DNA of 50,688 bases from Cytobacillus firmus NBRC 15306 (GCF_001591465.1 NZ_BCUY01000024.1:1-50688), one strand, 5' to 3'. Positions 18,369 to 26,994 are shown, counted from the stretch's first letter. A program made the numbers and translations. Notes: generated by a model from the sequence alone, not told the origin.

Positions 18369-19710
18369 AATTTCCGATTCCGCCTCCAAAACAGTTTATA
18401 TTCCAAATGAGCTGAACCTTCATACTCATTTGACGAAACTGGCATTTGGCACTCATTCGGCAGATTCTTCTTTCTTACTCCAGAAGACAAAGAAGAACTC
18501 CATCATCATAAGTAAAGATGTTGCCGAAGCACTGCATTTCCCTGATCTCAAGATTCCCCTGCATGCATTTGCCAATAAGGGTACTCTGTACCTCGGCCCG
18601 CTCGTAGGTATCTTCACTTCAGGATTCACCTCTTTTCCTTTAAGGCCAGTTGGGGATCGGACCCTATTTTTTGCCAAACTGCTTTCGGTCAAAAAAACGG
18701 TAGGTGCCATTCCGTTTTTATTCGGTGACCAGCAAATCAACTGGGAAAAAGAAACCATCCATGGGCTTTTTTATCATGAGGAAGGCTGGGAAACCTTTGA
18801 AGTCCCTTTTCCGAATGTTGTTTATGATCGGCTTCCCAACCGAAGAAGTGAAAGAAGGAATGAGCTGAAGGAAGTTCGCGCCCGCCTTCAGAAAGACTAT
18901 TTAATTCCCTGGTATAATCCTGGTTTCTTTAATAAATTAGATGTTTATGAAAGACTGCAGAACGATGATGATATTAGTCATTACCTGCCTGAAACCCACC
19001 CCTTTTCTTCTTTTTCTGTAATTGAAAGAATGCTGGCTGATTATGGCCATGTTTTCCTGAAACCTATTAATGGAAGCCTTGGGCTTGGGATTCATCAGAT
19101 TATTTATGATAAAAGGGATGGGTATTATTATTGCCGATATAGAGTGCGGGACGAAAATAGGCTGAGAAGGTTTAACACTTTGGAAAATTTAATGCGGAAT
19201 GTTTTTGCAGGACGAAGTTTAAGCCGGATGCTTGTTCAGCAGGGAATTCATTTGCTCCGTCATGAACAGAGAGCGATTGATTTCAGGGTTCATACCAATA
19301 AAGATGAGAATGGGGAATGGAAAGTAACCGCCGCAGCGGCAAAAATGGCAGGACCCGGCAGTGTTACAACTCATGTGAAAAGCGGAGGTGAAATCAAAGT
19401 CCTTGAAGAAGTATTTGAATCGGATGCAGAAAAAAAAGAGACAATGGCGAAGTTGAGTGAGGCGGCACTTAATATCAGCAAAGCATTGGAACGGAACATG
19501 GAAGGTATCATCGGTGAAATCGGCTTTGACTTTGGATTGGACCGAAATGGCCACGTATGGCTGTTTGAAGCAAATTCAAAGCCCGGAAGATCCATATTCA
19601 AACACCCTCAGCTCAGGGAGTTCGACTTTCTTACCCGCAAGCTATCACTTTCATTCGCCGTTTTCCTTGCCGAAGCATCTATTATGAAGCCTCAGGAAAT
19701 TGTGAGATGA
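18346..19710 (+). CDS. YheD-like ATP-grasp spore coat-associated protein, copy 2
   Basis: ATP-grasp protein of 454 aa, close to B. subtilis YheD (about 453). It shows GPLVGIFTSGF, LKPINGSLGLGIHQI, AIDFRVHTNKD and GFDFGLDRNGHVWLFEANSKPGR. The start at 18346 is preceded by AAAGGAGA and lies 23 bases inside the preceding gene. Its stop overlaps the next start by 4 bases (ATGA). By length this copy looks like the orthologue of B. subtilis YheD. Confidence 0.9.
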   Translation: MRKQYQIEISDSASKTVYIPNELNLHTHLTKLAFGTHSADSSFLLQKTKKNSIIISKDVAEALHFPDLKIPLHAFANKGTLYLGPLVGIFTSGFTSFPLRPVGDRTLFFAKLLSVKKTVGAIPFLFGDQQINWEKETIHGLFYHEEGWETFEVPFPNVVYDRLPNRRSERRNELKEVRARLQKDYLIPWYNPGFFNKLDVYERLQNDDDISHYLPETHPFSSFSVIERMLADYGHVFLKPINGSLGLGIHQIIYDKRDGYYYCRYRVRDENRLRRFNTLENLMRNVFAGRSLSRMLVQQGIHLLRHEQRAIDFRVHTNKDENGEWKVTAAAAKMAGPGSVTTHVKSGGEIKVLEEVFESDAEKKETMAKLSEAALNISKALERNMEGIIGEIGFDFGLDRNGHVWLFEANSKPGRSIFKHPQLREFDFLTRKLSLSFAVFLAEASIMKPQEIVR

Positions 19711-20876
19711 AGCTTTATTATGACTGGGCCAGCAGGACCTGGTTCGGCAGCAGCAGTTGTACCCTTGGAAGCAGCCAACACCCTTTAAACATTATTAGCC
19801 CGCTAGCGGCACGAGATTTGCTTTCCTTTTCATTATCCTTGCGGAACGGTAATGCGGGACCGGTGATTGGCATTCTTACCGGAAAAGGAAAGGATCAGGC
19901 TATTGCCGGCAATGGTCCTTTATTTAAGGCCCTCCAGAATAGCATATTGCAAAAGAGCGGGCTTTCCTATGTATTTACCCTAGAGAACCTGAAGGATAAT
20001 TCCGTGAACGGCTATATTTATATTCCCCGTCAGGATAAGTGGATTGAAGCCATGTGCCCTCTTCCGCATCTTGTCTACAACAGGGTGCCATTCCGGAAAC
20101 TTGAAAAAACAGAAGCCTTTCATAAAGCAAGCCGTTTTTTTAACGAGCAGGCTATTCCATTTTTCAATCCGGGCTTTCTGGATAAATTCGACATTTACCA
20201 GCTATTAAAAGACCATCCGCCATTAAAGGATTATATTCCTGAAACCATTCTTGTCACCGGGCCAAAGCCTCTAAAGGATTTTATCCAAAGATATAATAAT
20301 ATCTACTTAAAGCCGGCAAACGGGTCCAAAGGCAAAGGGATATACCAATTAATCCAGCTGAAAAAAAGCATCTCATTGAACAGTCTGCACGATTCATTCA
20401 GTTACGCTGATTTTGAACATTTCTGGTGCCAATGGGAAACTCACCTGATGGATAAACCTTATTTAGCACAGAAAGCGATCAGCCCTGCCAAATTAGAAGG
20501 CAAGAGATTTGATTTTAGAATCTTAGCCCATTTCAGCGGAGGCAGCTATTCGGTTACAGGGATTGGTATTAGGCAGTCTCAGGACCAGGACATTACAACC
20601 CACATCCCGAATGGCGGGGTGATGATTCCATATGAAAGTGTCCGCACAAAAGAACATGATGCGTTTATTCATACTGCAGCATCGGAGGCAGGAAAACTTC
20701 TTGAGAAAACGAAAGGTTTTCATGGAGAATACTCTATTGATGCTGGATTAACTGATCAGGGCACTTATGTGATTTATGAAATAAATTCAAAGCCGATGAG
20801 TTTTGATGAAACCTGGATAGAAGAAAAAAGAATTGAAGAACTGACCCGCTTATTTCTCTCATTGTCCGGGTTCTAG
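19707..20876 (+). CDS. YheC-like ATP-grasp spore coat-associated protein, copy 2
   Basis: ATP-grasp protein of 389 aa. It carries AGPVIGILTGKG, LKPANGSKGKGIYQL, FDFRILAHF, and the metal-site end SIDAGLTDQGTYVIYEINSKP. It is last in the four-gene unit and its ATG overlaps the preceding stop. The unit ends with a strong hairpin. The four genes alternate long-short-long-short, consistent with duplication of a yheD-yheC pair followed by divergence. Confidence 0.88.
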   Translation: MKLYYDWASRTWFGSSSCTLGSSQHPLNIISPLAARDLLSFSLSLRNGNAGPVIGILTGKGKDQAIAGNGPLFKALQNSILQKSGLSYVFTLENLKDNSVNGYIYIPRQDKWIEAMCPLPHLVYNRVPFRKLEKTEAFHKASRFFNEQAIPFFNPGFLDKFDIYQLLKDHPPLKDYIPETILVTGPKPLKDFIQRYNNIYLKPANGSKGKGIYQLIQLKKSISLNSLHDSFSYADFEHFWCQWETHLMDKPYLAQKAISPAKLEGKRFDFRILAHFSGGSYSVTGIGIRQSQDQDITTHIPNGGVMIPYESVRTKEHDAFIHTAASEAGKLLEKTKGFHGEYSIDAGLTDQGTYVIYEINSKPMSFDETWIEEKRIEELTRLFLSLSGF

Positions 20877-20885
20877 AATGCTGCT

Positions 20886-20924
20886 AAAAATAGCCGTGCA
20901 CCCACAGCGTGCACGGCTATTTTT
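20886..20924. terminator. Bidirectional intrinsic terminator
   Basis: A 15-base perfect arm AAAAATAGCCGTGCA pairs with TGCACGGCTATTTTT. It ends the yheD/yheC unit and can also terminate the convergent small gene. Confidence 0.9.
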
Positions 20925-20958
20925 AGGCGATTTTTTTATAAGTGTCCCTGACAAAGAA

Positions 20959-21129
20959 TTAATAAGTCGTTACAGGGCTTTTCGCTGTCTTAACCCGATT
21001 TTTTTTAGAGGCACTTCCGGCAAAAGATTTAAACTGGTCTTTAAGCTTTTGTCGTGACTCCGGGTTTCTCATTAAATAAGCTGCTCCAAGGGCCATGGCT
21101 GACATCATAAATTTGTTGTTTCTTTTCAT
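20959..21129 (-). CDS. Short YrzQ/DUF3918-like protein
   Basis: A 56-residue protein: MKRNNKFMMSAMALGAAYLM followed by RNPESRQKLKDQFKSFAG and a basic tail. The N-terminal half is hydrophobic. It resembles the small YrzQ-family (DUF3918) proteins of Bacillus, of unknown function. AAAGGAGG lies 8 bases before the ATG, giving good support for translation. Confidence 0.7.
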   Translation of the reverse strand: MKRNNKFMMSAMALGAAYLMRNPESRQKLKDQFKSFAGSASKKNRVKTAKSPVTTY

Positions 21130-21228
21130 CCTTTTTGCCTCCTTTTAATGTTAAAATGTTTCTACATCTGTTCCATTCCCTTTTTCAGGAACGTTAAACG
21201 GGATATTACAACATCTGGAGGAATCCTA

Positions 21229-21435
21229 ATGCTGACACACTTTCAATTCAAACCTTTATATGAAAACAAACAATTGCCGGGATGGACATTTTCTTTTTAC
21301 TTCAAAAAGCAAAAAGTTACCGGCATCTATCATCCAGACGGAAAAATTGAATGGACATCCGGAAATCCTGCCGGACAGGAGGAGGACCTGAAATCCCAAA
21401 TTCATGAATTGATGTTATTTCATGTGTATGAATAA
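21229..21435 (+). CDS. yheE: YheE-like small protein
   Basis: A 68-residue soluble protein beginning MLTHFQFKPLYENKQLPGW, with a predicted beta-rich N-terminal half (FSFYFKKQKVTGIYHPDGKIEW). Length and position beside the yheD/yheC genes match B. subtilis YheE. Start chosen at the ATG after GGAGGAATCCTA; the frame is open further upstream but has no ribosome site there. Function unknown. Confidence 0.8.
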   Translation: MLTHFQFKPLYENKQLPGWTFSFYFKKQKVTGIYHPDGKIEWTSGNPAGQEEDLKSQIHELMLFHVYE

Positions 21436-21523
21436 GAAAAAATTAGAGAAATAATGCATGACGATAAAGCTCTTTTGGAAAAATAAACCCGCCAGGATAT
21501 TAATCTAAAGGAGCGATTGACAC

Positions 21524-21709
21524 ATGGATAAAAATCGCAGGGTTTCAGAGGACGTCCATTATGAAGGCAGGGACAAAGCTTATATGGATATAGACAGGAT
21601 CATAAACGAGGGTCTTTCCGGAGGCTCCGTCCATGGGCGCGGCGGTGATGTTAATATCGAACAGGCCAGGGAACTGCATGAGGAAGAACCTCCATATGAG
21701 GCTGAGTAA
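21524..21709 (+). CDS. Small acidic hypothetical protein
   Basis: A 61-residue hydrophilic protein, rich in Glu, Asp and Arg, with GLSGGSVHGRGGD in the centre and an acidic C-terminus. There is no membrane segment and I recognise no family. AAAGGAGCG lies upstream at a normal distance and a perfect terminator follows, so it appears to be a real monocistronic gene. Confidence 0.7.
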   Translation: MDKNRRVSEDVHYEGRDKAYMDIDRIINEGLSGGSVHGRGGDVNIEQARELHEEEPPYEAE

Positions 21710-21716
21710 AAATAAG

Positions 21717-21741
21717 AGGCACCTGAATTCAGGTGCCTTTT
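21717..21741 (+). terminator. Intrinsic terminator
   Basis: Perfect palindrome AGGCACCTGAATTCAGGTGCCT followed by TTTT. Confidence 0.85.
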
Positions 21742-21768
21742 ATAAAGATTAAATTGAATTTATTGTGC

Positions 21769-21823
21769 TGTCAGATAACTATCTAGCTCTAGCCGCCGAA
21801 AAGCGGGCGCCTTCCGCTTTTCT
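21769..21823. repeat. Short inverted copy of the dispersed repeat at 3313
   Basis: Contains CAGATAACTATCTAGCT and CGCCTTCCGCTTTTC, the reverse complements of the two ends of the 3313-3443 block, separated by only about 20 bases. This is an internally deleted copy in the opposite orientation. Confidence 0.6.
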
Positions 21824-21825
21824 AT

Positions 21826-22095
21826 TTATCTGCTTTTCACAATCATATTAACTGCTTCCTGGATTGCATCCTCCGCATTTTTGCCTTCATTATTAGCTTC
21901 ACGGATGCATGTCTCCAAGTTTTTAGCTACAATATATCCCATTGCACGGTCAACTGCAGAACGGACAGCAGATAATTGTGTAACAACATCCTTGCAGTGT
22001 TTTTCTTCTTCCATCATTCGGATCACACCCCGCACCTGGCCTTCCAGCCTTTTCAAGCGGTTTTTCATTTCAGGTGTATATTCCATGAGTCTCAC
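21826..22095 (-). CDS. CsoR/CstR-family (DUF156) transcriptional regulator
   Basis: All-helical repressor of 89 aa (86 if translation begins at the second Met). Cys34 and Cys63 match the two conserved cysteines of the family, while the His of copper-sensing CsoR is Asn59 (NLETC). That pattern fits the persulfide-sensing CstR branch better than Cu(I) sensors. CstR genes normally adjoin sulfurtransferase or rhodanese genes, but none is next to this one. An AGGAGTGAG site precedes the gene. Confidence 0.85.
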   Translation of the reverse strand: MRLMEYTPEMKNRLKRLEGQVRGVIRMMEEEKHCKDVVTQLSAVRSAVDRAMGYIVAKNLETCIREANNEGKNAEDAIQEAVNMIVKSR

Positions 22096-22214
22096 TCCTC
22101 ACACTCTCAATTCCCTTTATAGAAACATTCACAGATTAAGTAAATTTTTTCAATTAAATTATAACTGCTATAATATAAGAAACACAAAAATTTATCAAAC
22201 CAAAGGGTAAAGAT

Positions 22215-23108
22215 ATGTTAAACAAATTACATGACCGGTATCCGGGCTCTCAACTTCAATTTAAAAAACCTGATTTTAGCTTTAATTCTGATTTGTACTG
22301 GTTTCATCATGAAGAGTCAGGCCAATGGCTTGGCATTCCAGTTCAAGAGGTTTCTGCAGATAGTCTGATGGTATTGAAAACTTTGTTTGAATTCCATGAC
22401 AGTTCCATTCACCTTGCCCCTGCTGCCCAAGCCTGGTTTCAATACTTATTTTCAAATGGGGATCACCCATCATTCGCAAAAGATGTTCCATACAGGCTGG
22501 TTCAGTTCAAAATGTCTGAGGGCGAATGGATACGTGAGGATATGGAAGCTGCTTTTAGAGGTTTTTTCGAAAAGGACATAACGATTTTATGGAACGGGGA
22601 AGCCACAGGGGTCATCATTGAAGAGGGTAAAGACTCTCTTGCCGAAGAAGAATTCCTTGCTGTTTCCAATGCTTTAGAAAGTGATTTTTTTGTGAAAACA
22701 GCCTTTTACATTGGCATTCCGAATAAGGCGGGAATACAATTACACAAGCTTTTTAAAGAAGAACAGCTTCTATTCGAGCAGGCTTCCTCATTGCTTCCAG
22801 CTGAAAGAGTGCTGAATTTTGAAAAGCTCTTCCCCTCCCTTATCACTGGGCATCTGGACGTATTTTTAAAAAAGAGCCTGCTTTCACGCCTTTCTTTACT
22901 GGAAGAAGACCCTGAACTCCTGCACACCATAAAAGTGTTTTTACAGAACAGCTCCAACGTTTCATTAACGGCAAAAAAATTGTATATCCACCGGAATACT
23001 CTGCAGTACAGGCTTGATAAGTTCACAGAGAAGACCGGCATTCAGTTGAAGGATTTTAACAGCGCGCTGACTGTTTTTTTAGCCTGTTTGCTGATTGAGC
23101 AAACCTGA
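22215..23108 (+). CDS. yxkF: YxkF-like transcriptional regulator with PucR-type HTH
   Basis: Predicted cytoplasmic regulator (297 aa). The C-terminal 50 residues are a PucR/CdaR-type helix-turn-helix (NVSLTAKKLYIHRNTLQYRLDKF). The N-terminal part has no catalytic motif I recognise. It lies directly upstream of msmX on the same strand, as yxkF does in B. subtilis. A hairpin at 23119-23150 separates the two, so they may not be fully cotranscribed. The effector is unknown. Confidence 0.82.
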   Translation: MLNKLHDRYPGSQLQFKKPDFSFNSDLYWFHHEESGQWLGIPVQEVSADSLMVLKTLFEFHDSSIHLAPAAQAWFQYLFSNGDHPSFAKDVPYRLVQFKMSEGEWIREDMEAAFRGFFEKDITILWNGEATGVIIEEGKDSLAEEEFLAVSNALESDFFVKTAFYIGIPNKAGIQLHKLFKEEQLLFEQASSLLPAERVLNFEKLFPSLITGHLDVFLKKSLLSRLSLLEEDPELLHTIKVFLQNSSNVSLTAKKLYIHRNTLQYRLDKFTEKTGIQLKDFNSALTVFLACLLIEQT

Positions 23109-23223
23109 CTTGAGCACATTGCATAAAAACTCTTTCAGTTTTTTTGTGCAGTTTGGCCATATGGGAAAAACCTCGTATCCATTAAACTGTAATTAAGAAA
23201 AAGATTATTGGGAGGTTACCCTG

Positions 23224-24333
23224 ATGGCAGAATTAAAACTCGATAATATTTATAAAATTTATGATAATAAAGTGACAGCTGTAGAAGATTTTAACCTTCA
23301 TATTAAAGATAAGGAATTTATTGTTTTTGTCGGCCCTTCCGGCTGCGGTAAATCCACAACTCTCCGTATGATTGCAGGTCTTGAGGAAATTTCAAAAGGC
23401 GACTTCTATATCGATGAGAAGCGTGTCAACGATGTTCCTCCAAAAGATCGTGATATTGCAATGGTTTTCCAGAATTATGCACTATATCCGCATATGTCCG
23501 TGTACGATAACATGGCTTTTGGCCTTAAGCTTCGTAAGTTTCCAAAAGATGAAATCGACCGCCGTGTAAAAGAGGCAGCGAAAATTCTGGGGCTGGAGCC
23601 TTATCTTGACCGCAAGCCAAAAGCATTGTCAGGCGGACAGCGCCAGCGTGTAGCCTTGGGCCGTGCGATTGTCCGTGATGCAAAGGTATTCCTCATGGAC
23701 GAGCCTTTATCAAACCTTGATGCAAAGCTTCGTGTTCAAATGCGTGCAGAAATTGCCAAGCTTCACCAGCGTCTTCAAACAACAACTATCTATGTAACAC
23801 ATGACCAGACAGAGGCCATGACAATGGCTACCCGCCTGGTTGTTATGAAGGATGGAGTGATTCAGCAGGTTGGTGCACCAAAAGAAGTGTATGAAAAGCC
23901 TGAAAACGTATTTGTAGGCGGATTTATCGGCTCACCTGCCATGAACTTCTTTAACGGAACGCTTGAAGACGGCAAATTTATTATTGGCAAAACTCAGATT
24001 GCTGTACCTGAAGGTAAAATGAAGGTTCTTCGTGAACAGGGATATACAGGCAAAAACGTTATCCTTGGCATTCGTCCGGAAGACATTCACGATGAGCCGG
24101 TATTTATTGATGCATCTGCCGGTTCAAAAATCAATACCCGCATTGACGTTTCCGAACTGACTGGTGCTGAAACAATGATTTACTCAAGCATAGAAGGCCA
24201 GGATTTCGTAGCACGCGTGGATTCCCGCACAGATATTAAGCCGGGCCAAAACCTTGAGCTTGCTTTCGATATGAACAAAGCGCACTTCTTTGATGCAGAC
24301 CATGAAAGAAGAATCCGGTCTGAAAAAGAATAA
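23224..24333 (+). CDS. msmX: Multi-sugar ABC importer ATPase MsmX
   Basis: ATP-binding subunit (369 aa) of the MalK/UgpC family. B. subtilis MsmX energises several oligosaccharide importers whose own operons lack an ATPase. Motifs: GPSGCGKST, Q-loop MVFQNYALYPHM, LSGGQRQRVALGRAI, VFLMDEPLSNLDAKL, switch His in YVTHDQTEA. A C-terminal MalK-like regulatory domain follows (IRPEDIHDEP). No sugar permease genes are nearby, consistent with a shared ATPase. Confidence 0.93.
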   Translation: MAELKLDNIYKIYDNKVTAVEDFNLHIKDKEFIVFVGPSGCGKSTTLRMIAGLEEISKGDFYIDEKRVNDVPPKDRDIAMVFQNYALYPHMSVYDNMAFGLKLRKFPKDEIDRRVKEAAKILGLEPYLDRKPKALSGGQRQRVALGRAIVRDAKVFLMDEPLSNLDAKLRVQMRAEIAKLHQRLQTTTIYVTHDQTEAMTMATRLVVMKDGVIQQVGAPKEVYEKPENVFVGGFIGSPAMNFFNGTLEDGKFIIGKTQIAVPEGKMKVLREQGYTGKNVILGIRPEDIHDEPVFIDASAGSKINTRIDVSELTGAETMIYSSIEGQDFVARVDSRTDIKPGQNLELAFDMNKAHFFDADHERRIRSEKE

Positions 24334-24340
24334 CATTGAA

Positions 24341-24367
24341 GCCCCGTCAAAGCTGACGGGGTTTTTT
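24341..24367 (+). terminator. Intrinsic terminator of msmX
   Basis: GCCCCGTCA/TGACGGGG stem with T6. Confidence 0.85.
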
Positions 24368-24423
24368 AATACTGTCAGCATCCGCCAAGCCGTCACCAGG
24401 TGCTGCCGCCATCTATTTTCTTT

Positions 24424-24666
24424 CTACTCTTTGATAAATTTCACCGAATCATGGCCGCATGATGGACACTTCAGCAAATGGGGACATTCCTCCTGTTGAT
24501 AATCCCGGGGATAGCCATCTTCCATTTTCATCTGGTCAATTGGCATATAGGCACTATAATCATCGTAAAAGTCCATTACTCTTCCACTGTCCTCCATCCT
24601 GCTTCCGCAGGAGCTGCAGGCTGATTCGATTTTCTCAAAGCCGTTGCAGACTGGGCAAATAGCCAT
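24424..24666 (-). CDS. Small zinc-ribbon hypothetical protein
   Basis: An 80-residue protein with three cysteine pairs: CPVC near the start, CSSC at about 17-20 and CPSC near residue 67, plus Cys61 in EECPH. The first two pairs can form one zinc ribbon and the C-terminal cysteines may add another. The centre is acidic and tyrosine-rich. AGAGG precedes the start. I do not recognise a named family. Confidence 0.7.
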   Translation of the reverse strand: MAICPVCNGFEKIESACSSCGSRMEDSGRVMDFYDDYSAYMPIDQMKMEDGYPRDYQQEECPHLLKCPSCGHDSVKFIKE

Positions 24667-24787
24667 TCCAATCCTCTCACTTTCGTTTTCTTTGCTGATA
24701 TTTATTATGATTTGTCTGTTTAATCTTCGTTATGTAAAACTCTTAATCAGTGAATTTTATCAGGAAAAAATTCCCGATTTCTTGAAA

Positions 24788-24816
24788 GAATAAACTTTTA
24801 TAAATCAAACATAATA
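24788..24816 (+). promoter_or_regulatory. Sigma-G promoter of second SASP gene
   Basis: GAATA, 17-base spacer, CATAATA closely matches the forespore sigma-G pattern (GHATR / CATNHTA). The implied start near 24823 gives an unusually long leader of about 140 bases before the SASP start. Confidence 0.65.
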
Positions 24817-24859
24817 GAGAGTAAACACAGCGGCATCAAGCATCCGCAGTAAAAACCGA

Positions 24860-24922
24860 TGGGTTACGCCAGGCAGTGGAGCAGGATAAAATCCTTGCGC
24901 TGGTGCAATTCCAGCTAACCCA
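24860..24922 (+). ncRNA. Structured 5' leader of second SASP mRNA
   Basis: TGGGTTA (24860-24866) pairs exactly with TAACCCA (24916-24922). Inside, GCCAG pairs with CTGGT (868-872/900-904), and AGGAT-AAA-ATCCT forms an inner hairpin (883-895). The nested stems lie wholly between the sigma-G promoter and the SASP ribosome site. No known riboswitch consensus is recognised. Confidence 0.45.
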
Positions 24923-24962
24923 GCCAAAAACCAATACACTTATATTTCGAGGAGGAAATCAC

Positions 24963-25181
24963 ATGAACAACCAATCATCTAGCAGAAGCAATTCCTCAAA
25001 CCAGTTACTAGTACCTGGAGTAGCTCAAGCACTTGATCAAATGAAGTACGAAATCGCTACTGAATTTGGTGTAAACCTTGGTGCAGAAACAACTTCCCGC
25101 GCTAACGGATCTGTTGGGGGAGAAATCACAAAACGCCTTGTTCAAATGGCTGAACAACAGCTTGGTGGCGGTTCTTTCTAA
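24963..25181 (+). CDS. Alpha/beta-type small acid-soluble spore protein
   Basis: Spore DNA-binding protein (72 aa), a close paralogue of the one at 13151, with an Asn/Ser-rich N-terminus, [11 protein letters not shown] with the germination-protease site, and [18 protein letters not shown]. The ATG at 24963 follows CGAGGAGGAAATCAC. It has its own sigma-G promoter, long leader and terminator. Codons here favour frequent Bacillus codons, as expected for an abundant spore protein. Confidence 0.95.
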   Translation: MNNQSSSRSNSSNQLLVPGVAQALDQMKYEIATEFGVNLGAETTSRANGSVGGEITKRLVQMAEQQLGGGSF

Positions 25182-25214
25182 TAAAGCAAGATAACAATTG
25201 AATAAATATGGCTT

Positions 25215-25248
25215 TGGCCCTCCTTCTTGAAAGGGGGGCCATTTTATT
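25215..25248 (+). terminator. Intrinsic terminator of second SASP gene
   Basis: TGGCCCTCCTT/AAGGGGGGCCA stem, CTTGA loop, then TTTTATTT. Confidence 0.8.
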
Positions 25249-26636
25249 TAGACCATCTTTTCGGGCACAACCCAATTCTTATATTGTTCTTCCGTGATAT
25301 ACCCTGTTTTTAAGGCTGCTTCTTTCAAGGTTGTATTCTCTCTGAATGCGAGTTTGGCAATTTCCGCTGCCTTTTCATAACCTATATGCGGATTGAGTGC
25401 CGTTACAAGCATTAGTGATCTCTCAACATGGCCATTAATCACTTCTTTATTAGCCTCCAGTCCCATCATGCATTTTTCATTAAAAGAGGCCATTCCATCT
25501 GCAAGAATACTGATGCTTTGAAGAAGATTATAGATAATAACAGGCTTGAACACATTCAATTCAAAGTTCCCCTGACTTGCTGCGAATCCAATGGATGCAT
25601 CATTTCCAAATACCTGGCAAACCACCATTGTAAGGGCTTCGCTTTGCGTCGGATTTACTTTGCCAGGCATGATTGAACTGCCTGGTTCATTTGCCGGGAT
25701 CGATAACTCCCCAATTCCGCTGCGCGGCCCGCTAGAAAGCCAGCGGACATCGTTGGCTATTTTCATCAAATCCGCTGCCAGCCCCTTCAATGTCCCATGA
25801 ACATGGACAATTTCATTATGGCTGGTCAAGGCCTGGAATTTATTGTCAGACGAACGGAATGAATAGCCTGTAAGTCTGGATATTTCGTTTGCCATTTCAG
25901 GTCCAAATGACTTCTCTGCATTAATGCCCGTTCCGACTGCTGTACCGCCAATGGCTAAGTCAAGCAGATACTGCATTGCGTCCATCAGCATCTTTTCATT
26001 CTTTTCAAGCATGGCACGCCAGCCGCTGATTTCCTGACCCAATGTAAGAGGTGTTGCATCCTGCAAATGAGTCCTGCCTATTTTGACGATTGATTTGAAG
26101 GCCTCTTCTTTCGATTTAACTGTCCTTATTAATTCCTTTAATGATGGAATCAGCTTTTGCTCCACCTCCGTATAAGCTGCGATATGCATGGCAGTCGGAA
26201 ATGTATCATTAGAGCTTTGAGACATATTGACATCATCATTTGGATGCACTTTACTATCCCGTACCCCTTTCTCGGCCAGCAGTTCATTCGCCCTTTTGGC
26301 GACAACCTCGTTTACATTCATATTTGATTGTGTGCCGCTCCCTGTCTGCCATACAGCCAGAGGAAAGTGGCTGTCAAACTTATGGTTTAGAACTTCATCA
26401 CAAGCTGCTGTGATAGCTTCCATCTTGTCATGGGAGAGCTTCCCAAGCCTGTTGTTGACTACTGCTGCAGAACGCTTTACCTTGGCAAAAGCATAAATTA
26501 CTTCCATCGGCATCTTTTCAATGCCGATTTTAAAGTTATCCTTGCTCCGCTGTGTCTGGGCTCCCCAATATTTATCAGCTGGCACCTTCACTTCGCCAAG
26601 TGTATCCTTTTCAATTCTAAAATCAGCCAATTTCAT
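25248..26636 (-). CDS. fumC: Class II fumarate hydratase
   Basis: Homotetrameric, iron-independent fumarase (462 aa) of the citric acid cycle, interconverting fumarate and L-malate in the cytosol. The superfamily signature [11 protein letters not shown] is present near residue 318, along with [14 protein letters not shown] and [10 protein letters not shown]. The start follows AAGGAGGTATG. B. subtilis calls this gene citG. It is monocistronic here. Confidence 0.96.
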   Translation of the reverse strand: MKLADFRIEKDTLGEVKVPADKYWGAQTQRSKDNFKIGIEKMPMEVIYAFAKVKRSAAVVNNRLGKLSHDKMEAITAACDEVLNHKFDSHFPLAVWQTGSGTQSNMNVNEVVAKRANELLAEKGVRDSKVHPNDDVNMSQSSNDTFPTAMHIAAYTEVEQKLIPSLKELIRTVKSKEEAFKSIVKIGRTHLQDATPLTLGQEISGWRAMLEKNEKMLMDAMQYLLDLAIGGTAVGTGINAEKSFGPEMANEISRLTGYSFRSSDNKFQALTSHNEIVHVHGTLKGLAADLMKIANDVRWLSSGPRSGIGELSIPANEPGSSIMPGKVNPTQSEALTMVVCQVFGNDASIGFAASQGNFELNVFKPVIIYNLLQSISILADGMASFNEKCMMGLEANKEVINGHVERSLMLVTALNPHIGYEKAAEIAKLAFRENTTLKEAALKTGYITEEQYKNWVVPEKMV

Positions 26637-26712
26637 ACCTCCTTAAAAGATTATTATGATTCCTTTTTATTCTTTTCCCTTATTTTCAAAATTTAATGAT
26701 AAAAATCAGTAT

Positions 26713-26743
26713 AAAAAAACTGCCTGGCTGGATCAGCCGGCAG
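26713..26743 (-). terminator. Intrinsic terminator of the 27-residue membrane protein gene
   Basis: CTGCC-GGCTG/CAGCC-A-GGCAG stem with a T run on the minus strand, right after the small ORF stop. Confidence 0.75.
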
Positions 26744-26827
26744 CTATGCTTTTACAATTGTATACCCAATAAAGTATCCAAGCACCATAATACTTGCAAT
26801 CACTAAGGTAATAGAAAATTCCTCCAT
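26744..26827 (-). CDS. 27-residue single-helix membrane protein
   Basis: Short ORF MEEFSITLVIASIMVLGYFI plus GYTIVKA: one transmembrane helix with an acidic N-terminus and a Lys at the end. TGGAGGAG sits 5-6 bases before the ATG and an intrinsic terminator follows directly. That context strongly suggests a genuine small gene, either monocistronic or at the start of the fumC upstream region. Function unknown. Confidence 0.65.
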   Translation of the reverse strand: MEEFSITLVIASIMVLGYFIGYTIVKA

Positions 26828-26994
26828 AAAAATCTCCTCCAGATATGTGTGATAGCTTAAGATTATCATGAATACCGGATTACAATTTCTTTATACCAGT
26901 ACTATTGTGTGTCTGAAGTATGAAATTTTTTTGAACAAAATTCCTAGTGGGATAAAACCATTATTAAAAAAGAAGCGCCATCCGATGCTTCCCT

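Noticed and set aside
23119-23150. Hairpin between yxkF and msmX as a full terminator
   Set aside because: The stem is AT-rich (AAAAACT/AGTTTTT) and its outer pairs are interrupted; it may only reduce readthrough, so it is not listed as a terminator.
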